The position numbers and the translations under genes were made by a program. The notes beneath the pieces were generated by a model. It searched no databases. It worked only from the letters and a program-made list of their open reading frames with translations, and was not told where the DNA came from. From Dendrolimus kikuchii (lineage: Eukaryota > Arthropoda > Insecta > Lepidoptera > Lasiocampidae), in contig CM034410.1 in NCBI GenBank assembly GCA_019925095.2, forward strand, positions 16,164,436 through 16,228,435: a stretch of DNA of 64,000 nt, given 5' to 3'. Positions 52,546 to 62,520 of this stretch are shown in pieces (within the stretch, counting starts at the first letter, position 1; each line of letters opens with the position of its first letter).

Positions 52546-52689
52546 AACGGGAAAAGGTTAATACATTTCTGAACGCAATGGTAGCGAGGGTGCGCGACGA
52601 GGAATTAGTTTAGTTATAAAAAGTTATTAACAAAGAAACAAAAACAAGACGGCGAAACGGGCGACCGTGTAGGTAAGTTATTTGTGAAT

Positions 52690-52975
52690 CATTATCCGAG
52701 CAGGAACGGAGAAAGAATACAATTTCCTGCGGCCGGGCGGCCTGTCGTAAGAGGCGACTTAACAACCCACAGCCAGGTGGTAGGGCATTTGCCCGACTGC
52801 ATGGCTACCACCCCTGGTATAAAGTATGTCGCCATAACAACCTTGAGTTGTGTTCCGATATCAGTGACCAGGTTCCAGTCACCCTTAAGAAAGCAGCAGC
52901 GCATTTGTCCATAGCCGATGGTAACCGCTTTCCATCAAGTGGGCCGTCTGCCTGTCTGCTGATTTCCTGCATTAA
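52690..52975 (+). repeat. SINE-A copy
   Basis: ttatccgagcaggaacggag through gatttcctgcattaaaaaaa; about 25 bases missing near catttgtcc. Confidence 0.87.
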
Positions 52976-53247
52976 AAAAAACCTATTGTCAGACTCGGTG
53001 GATGGGGAATGACTGCAGGGGAGGTAAAGAGAGGTCATTCGAAAGGACTTATTGATATAAGTCATAAAAGAAGAATGATTCAAAGATCATTCTGATATCG
53101 TGTGCTAAATGATTGTGACTAGAACAGTCAAGTTCTATATTGGCTACTAATAAAGGAATGAATTCTTAGATACATAGATAATGATTTATATCTTGTGTAT
53201 GTATTTATTAATATTTCCATATAAAATAAAAAAACTTTGTTTAAAAA

Positions 53248-54018
53248 AACCAACTTCAAAAACTAAAAAACTAAAAAGTATAAAATCACTTTAATTTTTT
53301 ATATATTAATAATAATAGCTTTAGAAATAAGTTATTTTATACTTTTTAGATTTTGAAATTGGTTTTTTTAAACGAAGTTTTTTTTATTTTATTTGTTACT
53401 TTTTAGTGTCTAGCTATGTATGGGTAGACCTACGAAAGGTGCCGCGCTCCTTAAAAAGTATAGGTCTTAAGAAACGGGAACAAAAAAATGTTCGTAAAAT
53501 GAAAACTACTGGGCCAAACTATGTTAAATTTTTAGGAGACCAAATGGCAACTATTCCGCATCAAACTAAACAAGAATCACGTAAATTGGATCATAAATCT
53601 CAGCGTAATCGGTGTACATATGGAACGGAATAGAAAATTTTTCATAAAAAATGTTCATAAAATGAAAACTACTAGGCCAAACTATGTCAAATTTTTAGGT
53701 AACCAAGTGGCAGCTATTTCGCGTTTATCAAAAAAAGAATCAAGTAAATCGGATCATAACTATCAGAGTAATCGGTGTACATATGGAACAGAATGTAAAT
53801 TTTGTCATAAAAAATATTTTTTTAAATGAAAACTACTGGGCCAAACTATGTCAATTTTTTAGGGGTCCAAATGGAAGCTATTCCGCGTCGAAAAAAAAAA
53901 TAATCATGTAAATCGGATCATAAATCTCGGAGTAATCGGTAAACATATATAAAAAAAAGCAAAAAAAAAAAAAAGATCCCGACGAATTGAGAACCTCCTT
54001 TTTTTTTTGAAGTCGGTT
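53248..54018. mobile_element. TIR element (AACCRACTTCAA ends) with about 163-bp tandem array
   Basis: aaccaacttcaa (53248-53259) mirrors ttgaagtcggtt (54007-54018), the same ends as 45587-46908 but a different interior. Repeat units containing gaaaactactgggccaaac start at about 53501, 53664 and 53828. The first 130 bases also fold back on themselves (aaccaacttcaaa with tttgaaattggtt near 53355-53370). No transposase. Confidence 0.65.
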
Positions 54019-54124
54019 TAAAATTATTTTACACTTCCACTCTACATAAACTCATTATTATCTCTTATAATCTATCTATATTGAATCTGGGCAATGAAGG
54101 ATAAATCGTAAGGACAATTAAATC

Positions 54125-55190
54125 ACTTTACGGCACCACCTGATGGAAAGCGGTTACCGTCGCCTATGTACGTTTGCAACATCAGAGATGTGCAATTTCG
54201 CGGCACATGGGTAAATGTATTTACTACACAGCCGTGTGCGAAGAGGACGCCACCGCCACCTTCGTCCTCAAAGCGGAGAAAGCCACAGCCGATGAGATCA
54301 AGGATTATAATATAAAAATGGCGATACACATGAGAGACAAGACGGTGGTCCAACACTTAATGAGGGCCAATAATCCCCCTCCTAAACCATCCATCATCAT
54401 TAACACCAACTGAAAATTTTTCATGTCACAACAATTAAACAATAAATTATAACACCACACAAAGTCACAAACACATAACTAATAATAAAACTTATACACA
54501 TACTCAAACCAACGCGCACTACCATCGCATTGCGTTACACGCACACTCCACAAACAAACCAAGACACACAAAGAGCCTAAAAATTAATAACCCAGGCACA
54601 GAAAAGAAAAAACAACACACATGGCACTAGATAGGACTATATATAAGTATAGATATAAGGCCCACACTGCACATGCACTTCCTCACAACACCAGCATGTA
54701 ACAGATACACTCTACACTAGTATAAGTTTAGTATTAAAACTAGAACAAACTAATATAATAAGTTATTCGTAAGATACATACACCTCAACAGAAAAATCAA
54801 TAAATTAATGTCACACAAGAACCAAAATAACTAATAAGCGGGTTAAATAAAAAAAAAAATCTAGAAATTAGAAGTCGTAAAAAAGGGTACGGAACTCGAG
54901 TCCGTAGAGTTGTCAATAATTAAAAAAAAAACATCAGAGATGTTACCAATGCGTTGCCAGCCTAGAAGAAATTTTATGACACCCTTCTTAAAAAAATTCA
55001 TATCGTAGCGCTGTGGGATAAACTCGGATGGGAGGTCTTTTCAAATTCCCACGATACGCAAGAGAAACCTTGTACAGAACCGTTGCATACATGAGCGAAG
55101 CGGCTCGAGGAAATGGGGGTGAACTCCCAACCGATGGCGAGCGTTGCGATGGTAGAACGAGGACGACGACACCATTCTAAACTTTTTTAA
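54125..55190 (-). repeat. SINE-F copy, split by a LINE-G insertion
   Basis: 54125-54191 and 54944-about 55135 (possibly to 55190) together match the 13010-13289 copy, including gccagcctagaagaaattttatgacaccc. Confidence 0.7.
54192..54930 (+). mobile_element. LINE-G, 5'-truncated insertion with 13-bp target duplication and A tail
   Basis: acatcagagatgt occurs at 54179-54191 and 54931-54943. The insert begins with a coding end (VCEEDATATFVLKAEKATAD, IKMAIHMRDKTVVQHLMRAN ... IIINTN-stop at 54411-54413), then a long 3' UTR ending in A's. I do not recognise the ORF tail, so the LINE clade is unknown. Confidence 0.8.
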
Positions 55191-55220
55191 CAAAGACCTA
55201 CAAACACTAATAAAACTGTA

Positions 55221-55281
55221 GTGGAACACTACAAGCCAATAGATGGCGCTGTGCAATAATTGATGTCACAAACGTTTCCCG
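55221..55281 (+). repeat. Isolated partial monomer of the 116-bp satellite
   Basis: gtagtggaacacta...aagccaatagatggcgctg..ttgatgtcacaaacgtttcccga, 7 kb from the main array at 62521. Confidence 0.85.
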
Positions 55282-55413
55282 AAACATACAAAGAATATAT
55301 ATAAAATTTCAACTATAACAGACGGGCCTAGGTCTGCGAGGAACAACATTAACCTCGCTGGAAGATCTTCCTTTGAGACGGAGGAGCATTCCATCTCGCT
55401 CCTCCAACACACC

Positions 55414-56242
55414 TAGTCATGGGAAAAATCACTCACCAAGAAGAAAAGAGTGATATATATCTTTTTGATACAAAGATATATATCACTCTTTTATATCTTT
55501 AACTCTTTATCTTTACAGTGAATAGTGTCAGTGTCAATTGCAGACAAGATGATTTATTATCTGTGAGCGATAAACTGATACGAATTTTTTTTATTTTTTT
55601 TTTATTGCAGGAGTTCAGCAGACAGGCAGACGGCCCACTTGATTGAAAGCGGTAACCATCGCCTATGGACATTTGCAACACCGAAGGTGCTACAAATGCG
55701 CTGCTGCTCTCTTAAGGGTCACTGGAACCTAGTCACTAATGCCGGAACACAACTCAAGGTTGTTATGGCGACATACTTTAGACGAGGGGTGGTAGCCATC
55801 CAGTCGGGCAAATGTCCTACCACCTGGCTGTGGGTTGTTTAGTCGCCTCTTACGACAGGCCGCCCGGCCGCAGGAAATTGTATTCTTTCTCCGTTCCTGC
55901 ACGGATAAATATAAACAAATAGAGTGAAAAAATATAATAAAATTAATTACATTAAAACAAAATTACACCATAAAACTATAGTGTTATAATTTATTTTGGC
56001 CTGCTATTATATTCGGTTTCCTCGTTCACTTACTACGCATGCGCAGTGCGCGGGCTAATCATTCTTTCTCTTTTCTTTCTAGTCTAGTTTCTTCTCATTC
56101 GGATCTATAGTCATCGCGTGGAACAGGAATGAACTAAATAATTAAAGATATAAAGACACATTTCGAACGCAAGTGATATACTGATCTAATCACTCTTCCC
56201 GTCGGATATATATCTTTTGAGTTAATCACTCAGGAGTTACAC
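55414..56242. repeat. Repeat J, copy interrupted by SINE-A
   Basis: Matches 27289-27802 throughout, including the 21-bp hairpin (55444-55492), with a SINE-A inserted after ctgatacgaa. Confidence 0.85.
55584..55906 (-). repeat. SINE-A insertion with known empty site
   Basis: Poly(T) left border, acggat right border. The J copy at 27.3 kb shows the unoccupied sequence (tgatatgaaaaaaatataaac), so the element can be delimited to about 323 bases. Confidence 0.92.
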
Positions 56243-56341
56243 CCTTCAAAGCACTCTGTATATACGCTTACGCGAGCTATAGTCCAAGGCCGGTTCGTCA
56301 CGAGTCGGTCAAACAACATGTATGCCAAGCACACATACATA

Positions 56342-56521
56342 CATACATAGCTTCACGCCAGTTCCCTTGCGGGGTAGGCACGAACAACAGAGCGCCATTT
56401 AGGCTTATTCTTACACACCTCACTTGCTTCTTTCACATTCATAACTCTTGTCATGCACGCCCGTCTGTTATTAAGGCTCCTGACATCACCTTCTGCTAGT
56501 ACACGATCAATTTGATCATGT
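56342..56521 (-). repeat. RTE-B short copy
   Basis: (ATGT)n tail to gatcaatttgatca, the same truncation site as the 31.1-kb and 44.6-kb copies. No clear target duplication. Confidence 0.8.
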
Positions 56522-57596
56522 TTAATTATTTATGTGTAATGTACTTTCAAAGATGCGTAACTTGTTAAATGTGCAACCGTTAAAGTACAGAGTGCCCAAA
56601 TAGAGACGAAAGTAATAAGGGCGCCACTTTTGCAAATTTGTCTTCTAACAACTACAATACTATATCAAGAGTAATTTTGATATTTACTAGTAATTTTTAG
56701 TATTCGTATAAACATCGTGCAAGTATCAAGATGCTTTATTTACGATATACACATTTTATCAACATAACCAATATATACTTTAATAATAATGACTATAGTT
56801 TTGTAAGCACGCGTTTTAACCTTATGATAATTAGCAGAACAATAATTCGACTTAAAGAAGCGAAACAAACCATTACAAATCTATCATATAGGCGGTTCTT
56901 TGGTAAATATCGTCCAATTATGACCAAAATATTTCTGATATAAATTCCGGTAGACACCCTTGATTTCTAAAAATTACTGCTCGTGTGAAACTTAATATTG
57001 TTACATCCGTATTTTTTATTCTTGGGTCAACGTTAAAATTAATTAAAGCACAATAAATTCACATTTGTTTATAATTTACTGACATAGACTACAGATAAGA
57101 CAGAATATTGCCAGTAGCCAAAATAATAGTTTATATTTTATACATTATGGCCAGGCTTTAGAAACGGTTGGAAAGAGTAAAAGCAAAACAATAGTGCTCA
57201 GTTATTATTGTTTTTTTTTAAATTTAAAACCCTTTGATGTATTAATTTCTAATATCTTTTAATCAAGAAAAATTTAAATACACTGTATAAATTAGCATTA
57301 ATTTCATGGGCAATATTTTTACATGCCGCATTTTTGATTAATTACGTATTTTCGAAGACTTAATTCGTTTGAAAATGAATTATTCACTATAGTCCACGTT
57401 TGTTTTTCTTACATCTTGTATTTTTTCGCTAGTGAAGTAAAAAGTTGTATGTATAAGAGAAAACAACTCAGTGGACGCATTGTGAAAAACTAATCTCTTT
57501 TAGTGATGAGTAGTACACGTGTGAGGCAGTACATTTGTCCTGTACAAAATAGATTTGTACTGACACGGCTCAAAAAATTTTAATTTGTACTACTTC
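56522..57596. other. No recognisable gene
   Basis: About 1 kb of AT-rich DNA without repeat partners in the window. A 70-codon frame at 56731-56943 is AT-driven and has no domain. Confidence 0.4.
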
Positions 57597-57960
57597 AAAA
57601 ATACCGAAGTAAGAAAGAGAGTTGGTCTGAAAGAGAGTGTCGGGGTGAAGGTAAGGAAAGGAATGCTCCGGTGGTTCGGGCATGTGGAAAGAATGCATGA
57701 TGAAAGAATGACTAAACAGATATACAATGCAAAAGTGGATGGATGCAGAAGTCGTGGAAGGCCACGACACACCTTCCATGATCAAATTGATCGTGTACTA
57801 GCGGAGGGTGATGTCAGGAGCCTTAAGAACAGACGAGTGTGCATGACAAGAGTTATGAATGTCAAAGAAGCAAGTGAGGTGTGTAAGAATGGGCCTAAAT
57901 GGCGCTCTGTTGTTCGTGCCTACCCCGCAAGGGAACTGGCGTGAAGTTATGTATGTATGT
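57597..57960 (+). pseudogene. RTE-B LINE, cleanest ORF2 C-terminal copy
   Basis: Uninterrupted for 113 codons from the family's truncation point: TEVRKRVGLKESVGVKVRKG, MLRWFGHVERMHDERMTKQI, DGCRSRGRPRHTFHDQ, NRRVCMTRVMNVKEASEVCK and WRSVVRAYPARELA-stop (57942-57944), then atgtatgtatg. The CysxxGly-type and GRPRHT blocks are typical of RTE-like ORF2 ends. Reverse transcriptase and endonuclease domains are absent. Confidence 0.85.
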
Positions 57961-58067
57961 TTTAATAAAGAGTAAAATTACAGCCTACCATTGATACACT
58001 TTTTTTTTTGTTTTCAAAAGAAGGCCTTAAAGGCTACAAAAGGCATGCGAATGTATTTCAGCCTCTG

Positions 58068-58300
58068 ACAGCCTCTGTGGTTGAGCGGGCTAAGCCTTTG
58101 TCGGCCTACCTCACTGCAACGCAAAGGCTCCGGGTTCGATTCCTGGTATAGTAAATTTCGGAAACGTATTTTCTCCGTTATTTACTATGGTCTGGGTGTC
58201 TGGGATCGGCCCCAGAGTAGTCCGTTGTATATTACCCATAACACAAGCGTAACTTGCTTAATTTGGGGATATAAAATGTGTGTGTTTGTTTGCCGATTAT
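58068..58300 (+). repeat. SINE-C, tRNA-derived, complete
   Basis: A-box-like tggttgagcgggc at 58078-58090 and B box ggttcgattcc at 58133-58143, spacing typical of tRNA-derived SINEs. Body ends in (gt)-rich sequence. Confidence 0.8.
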
Positions 58301-58436
58301 TTATTATTTATTTATTTCATCCGCCTTTGTGTCAATTCTTTGTATTGTATTGGAATCATTTTGTTTCAATGTTTATATTGTTTTTTAACCCTCGTCGTAA
58401 ATAAAGCATTGTTATATCCATGGTGTAGCTGAAAGC
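58301..58436. other. Short spacer
   Basis: AT-rich; nothing assigned. Confidence 0.4.
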
Positions 58437-59645
58437 TTTTTTATTGCATAAGTTCAGCAGACAAGCAGACGGTCCACCTGATGGAAAGCGGTCACCATCG
58501 CCTATGGACATTTGCAATATCAAAGTCGCTACAAATGCGCTGCTGCTCTCTTAACGGAAACTGGAACCTGGCCACTAATGCCGGAACACAACTCAAGGTT
58601 ATTACGGCAGCATACTCTAGACCAGCGGGGGTAGCCATCCAGAAGGGCAAATACCCTACCGTGGTACCACCTGGCTGTGGCTTGGGGGGATACCAGAACC
58701 TTGGGGGGATAATTCGTGACCTTCGTGTGGGATTCGCCAGATCGGGGGTGGCACTAGCATGCCCAGTCAGAACTGGTGCCATGCTATTGCCACTCCCCAG
58801 TTAGGGATACTTACTAAAACCCCTGGGTGTTCCATCCTTCGCCTTATGCCAAGGCTACGCGTATATGACCTAGCCACTCCGCAACCCTGGCAGACGTGAG
58901 CCTCGCAAGGCTTCTTCCACTGCCGGGGGACTTTATTTTAATCCCCCGGCATCTTCAAGCTCTCTGGGCGTGGGACGGTTTGTAACTCGCCGCAGGGAAG
59001 GAGAGGTGAGCGCGCGCGGAACACTTGCGCTCTCATATCGACGACATGTGCAGGTGAGTGAGAACCCCTATATCACCCGCGCCCCCCGCTTACGGTAGCT
59101 GAAGGTCCATGCTGGCCCTCCGGTGCCGGCGCGTCCTCGGGAGCGGAGCCGTGACGTGCGCTGACACTCCCGCTCCGCTTCCTCCTTTGCAAGAATAACG
59201 TGCTCGCAGAAGGAGGAGACGTCGTCCCATCCGGTATTGCTCCCAACTATGGTGCGTATCACGCCCGGGTATCCTCGTCATCAGTGTCACAATGATGGCA
59301 CCCTGACGTCGCTTTGCGGCTTCGCGACACAATTACCTCCCGAAGCATCCATGCCCCAAGAAAGCCTGCGTCAGCCTGAACGTCAAGATGCCATGCTTGC
59401 GTCTTAGCCAGTGTAGTGGCGAGACCCGCGCTGGGGTGTCGTAGGCTTTCCTATACCATCATGGCGACGTCGTGGAGCTACGACCAGCACACCTCGGTTT
59501 CCTGAGAGGCCGGTCTCGTGCCCCTCGCCAGGGCCTCTTTGTGCCACTTTCGAAGGACACCGTACGGTGTCCTCGTATCGCCTTGGTGGCCACGACATGA
59601 CGCCTGGCCGCAGAAAATTGTATTCTTTCTCCCTTCCTGAACGAA
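58437..59645 (-). repeat. SINE-A copy split by an R1-type LINE
   Basis: 58437-58680 and about 59591-59645 are the two parts. About 18 bases of SINE between them (gttgttttgtcgcctctta) are missing. Confidence 0.8.
58681..59590 (-). pseudogene. R1/jockey-type LINE 3' fragment inserted in SINE-A
   Basis: The reverse strand encodes SSFCEHVILAKEEAEREC followed by a basic Arg/Gly tail (RSRGRAGTGGPA), typical of the C-terminus of R1-group ORF2. Upstream pieces are in other frames with stops. Its 3' UTR (58690-58850) shares about 160 bases with that at 11334-11480, but it ends in tatccccccaag without poly(A). Confidence 0.7.
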
Positions 59646-59865
59646 TGATACAACAAATTGCAAAGTCGTAAACATAGAACGTGGATATAAACTGACCGTA
59701 AGGAAATTGTGACTCAAACCAATTGTTCCTCAAACACCAAGTGCAGTAAAAGTAAATTGAAACCCGCAAGTGAATTCAGATTAGGTTTATAGGGGTCCAT
59801 TGTGAAGAATAGAAATCACTACAACTATACAGACGCGTTAAAATAACATCGTATAATCTCACTTT
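59646..59865. other. Short spacer
   Basis: AT-rich, no coding. Confidence 0.4.
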
Positions 59866-60445
59866 TATCCGTGTAGGAACGGTGAAAGAATACAATTTCC
59901 TGTGGTCTCGCGGCTTCTTGTAATAGGCGACAAAACAACCCACAACCAGGTGATAAGGCATTTTTCTTCTTCTTTTATTGCAGGAGTTCAGCAGACTGGC
60001 AGACGGCCCACTTAATGGAAAGCGGTTACCATCGCCTATGGACATTTGCAACACCAGAGGTGCTATAAATGCGCTGCTGCTCTCTTAAGGGTCACTGGAA
60101 ACTGGACACTAATGCCGGAACACAACTCAAGGTTGTTATGGCGACATGTTTTAGACCGGGGCTGGTAGCCATCCAGTCGGGCAAATACACTATCACCTGG
60201 GTGTAGGTTGTTTAGTCGCCTCTTACGACAGGCCGCCCGGCAGCAGGAAATCGTATTTGCACGTCTGGTAAGTTAAGAACTCTGGTCTAGACTATGCCGC
60301 CATAACAACCCTGAGTTATGTTCGGGCATTAGTGGTCAGGTTCTAGTATGCCTTTTGTGCCTTTTGGTGTTACAAATGTTCATAGGCATTGGCAACTGCT
60401 TCCCATCAGGTGTGTAGTCTACTTGACTGCTGAATGTGTGTGACA
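59866..60445 (+). repeat. SINE-A copy split by another SINE-A
   Basis: ttatccgtgtaggaacgg through aaggcattt (59866-59964), then gcacgtctgg through cagtc.. tail (60257-about 60445). Diverged. Confidence 0.78.
59965..60256 (-). repeat. Nested SINE-A copy, reverse orientation
   Basis: ttcttttattgcaggagttcagcag through gcaggaaatcgtattt, inserted in the preceding copy; 5' end about 25 bases short. Confidence 0.83.
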
Positions 60446-60707
60446 ACAACGCGTTTAATTTCTGGATGGTCCCCTACTCATGCACTGAGTAATGAAGTAA
60501 TATACAAATTGAATTACGTGTAACAGGTGTAAGTGAAAATCTCACGCCAAATTTATACAGGGTGTGCCGAATTTAATTCAGATGCTAATTACAAATGGCC
60601 GCTGGCCATTCCCTTTCAATCAAGGGACCCCTAATAACTTAACTAAGTAATGTTTGGCCTTTACGAGTATATACCAGTTTGGTTTGCTATTTTATTTATT
60701 TATGTGA
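60446..60707. other. No recognisable gene
   Basis: No repeat partner in the window. Confidence 0.35.
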
Positions 60708-60975
60708 AACTTGAAAGAATGACAAAACAGATACACAATGCAAAAGTGGATGGATGCAGAAGTCGTGGAAGGCCACGACACACCTTCCATGATCAAATTG
60801 ATCGTGTACTAGCAGAAGGTGATGTCAGGAGCCTTAAGAACAGACGAGCGTGCATGACAAGAGCTATGAATGTCAAAGAAGCAAGTGAGGTGTGTAAGAA
60901 TAAGCCTGAATGACGCTCTGTTGTTCGTGCCTACCCCGCAAGAGAACTGGCGTAAAGTGATGTATGTATGTATCT
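60708..60975 (+). pseudogene. RTE-B LINE copy, 5'-truncated
   Basis: RMTKQIHNAKVDGCRSRGRP through ACMTRAMNVKEASEVCKNKP, then a premature TGA (60911-60913) and the remaining tail to atgtatgtatg. Confidence 0.82.
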
Positions 60976-61669
60976 CTTTTTAGTGTCACTTCTTCGTTTC
61001 GATTTTCACTTCAAAAACAATGTATACTTTTACAGTTTTATTCATAATGAGAAATTAGTGTAAGTTTGTAGACTTCTTTAAGAACCTTAAAGACCGTTAA
61101 TATTTAATTTTTTTAAATTTCCCTAAAACATTGCGTGCGAAGTAAAAGCCAGTTATTAGCACTCTGAAGTGAGATGTTTATTACACAACAAAGGTAAAGA
61201 CAGACTGACAAACATTCTAAAAGTTGCATTTCCGCGATCTGCTTGTGCAGTGATGGATCACGGATCCTTATCACACAGCTTCACTGGTTCTATTAAATGA
61301 TTTTTTGTGGACTGTATAGGGTATATATATTTGAGAGTGAGAGGTATGCCAAATCCTGCACAAAAACCAATGGGGTAATAAGCACCACTAACCTCGGAAT
61401 CCACCTCCAATGGGGCAGCTAGACAGCTCCTGAAGTGCACGGCACTAACAAGTCCTCGGGTGGCACTTAGGTTTAAGTTATGGCACACTCACACCAAGAG
61501 CAAGCACGGCTTGTTTCTAAAGTTTAATAGGATCTCCAAGAATAGGATGTGAAACGTTCACTTACACGGAGAAAACGGAACGTCCGAACTGACCTCGCGT
61601 GCGTTGGAGACTGGTTCGCCACCACGCAATGGCGGCGAGACCGAAAGCCAGCGGCACTTACAAAACTAC
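60976..61669. other. No recognisable gene
   Basis: 61290-61660 is less AT-rich than its surroundings, but no frame in it looks coding. Confidence 0.35.
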
Positions 61670-62367
61670 CCACATTAGGGGTCCAATTGTGGATTTAGCC
61701 AACAACTGGGTCCAGTTGTGGATTTAGTCGACTACTGGGTCCAATTACGGATTTAGCTAACTACTTTCATCCGTGCAGGAACGGAGAAAGAATACAATTT
61801 CCTGCGGCCAGGCGGCCTGTCGTAAGAGGCGACAAAACAACCCACAGCCAGGTGGTAGGGTATTTGCTCGACTGGATGGCGACCACCCCTGGTCTAGAGT
61901 ATGCCGCCATAACAACTTGTGTTGAGTTCCGGCATTAGTGACCAGGTTCCAGTCTCCCTTAAGAGAGCAGCAGCGCATTTGTAGCACTTTGGTGTTACAA
62001 ATGTCCATAGGCGATGGTAACCGCTTTCCATCAAGTGGGCCGTCTGTCTGTCTGCTGAACTTCTGCAATAAAAAAAAATACTGGGTCCAATTGTGGATTT
62101 AGCCAACTAGTGGGTCCAATTGTGGATTTAGCCAACTAATGGGTCCAATTGTGGATTCAGCCAACTACTGAGTCCAATTGTGGATTTAGCGAACTACTGA
62201 GTCGAATTGCGGATTTAAGCCACCGAGGGACCCACTGAAATAAATACAAAATAGTTTCGCCAAAATCCTGGAACCTGATTCCAGCGCCATCAAAATCGGT
62301 CCAACCGTTTTGGAGGAGTTCAGTGACATACATACAAACAGAAGAATTTTATATATAAAGATAAATT
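61670..62367 (-). mobile_element. Helitron-like element with 29-bp tandem array
   Basis: Reverse strand starts tctttatatataaaattc, has ggttggaccgattttgatggcgctgg-like sequence (relative of the 39.7-kb element) and then eight 29-base units. Unit anchor gtcca at 61681, 61710, 61739, then 62085, 62114, 62143, 62172 and 62201. The unit (reverse: ggctaaatccacaattggaccc) corresponds to the tail of the 115-bp unit (ggtttaactccacaattggaacc). The far end of the element is unclear. Confidence 0.65.
61766..62080 (+). repeat. SINE-A inside the 29-bp array
   Basis: catccgtgcaggaacggag through gaacttctgcaataaaaaaaa; full length, inserted after gctaactac. Confidence 0.9.
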
Positions 62368-62520
62368 GCACTTATTTAGGAACCTCATGCCTAGAGTTCG
62401 AATTGAACTAATTGAAGATTGCAACGCTATTTTAAAAATTGCAGCCTTTTTTTCACTAATAACTGGGTTTGGGAACGGATGGCGAACTGGGATGGGATGA
62501 AAGACAGGAAGACATAGTGT
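62368..62520. other. Spacer between Helitron-like element and satellite
   Basis: No coding or repeat partner seen. Confidence 0.4.

Noticed and set aside
58068..58150. Possible tRNA gene (A and B boxes)
   Set aside because: Part of a dispersed SINE with several diverged copies; no proper cloverleaf or anticodon arm.
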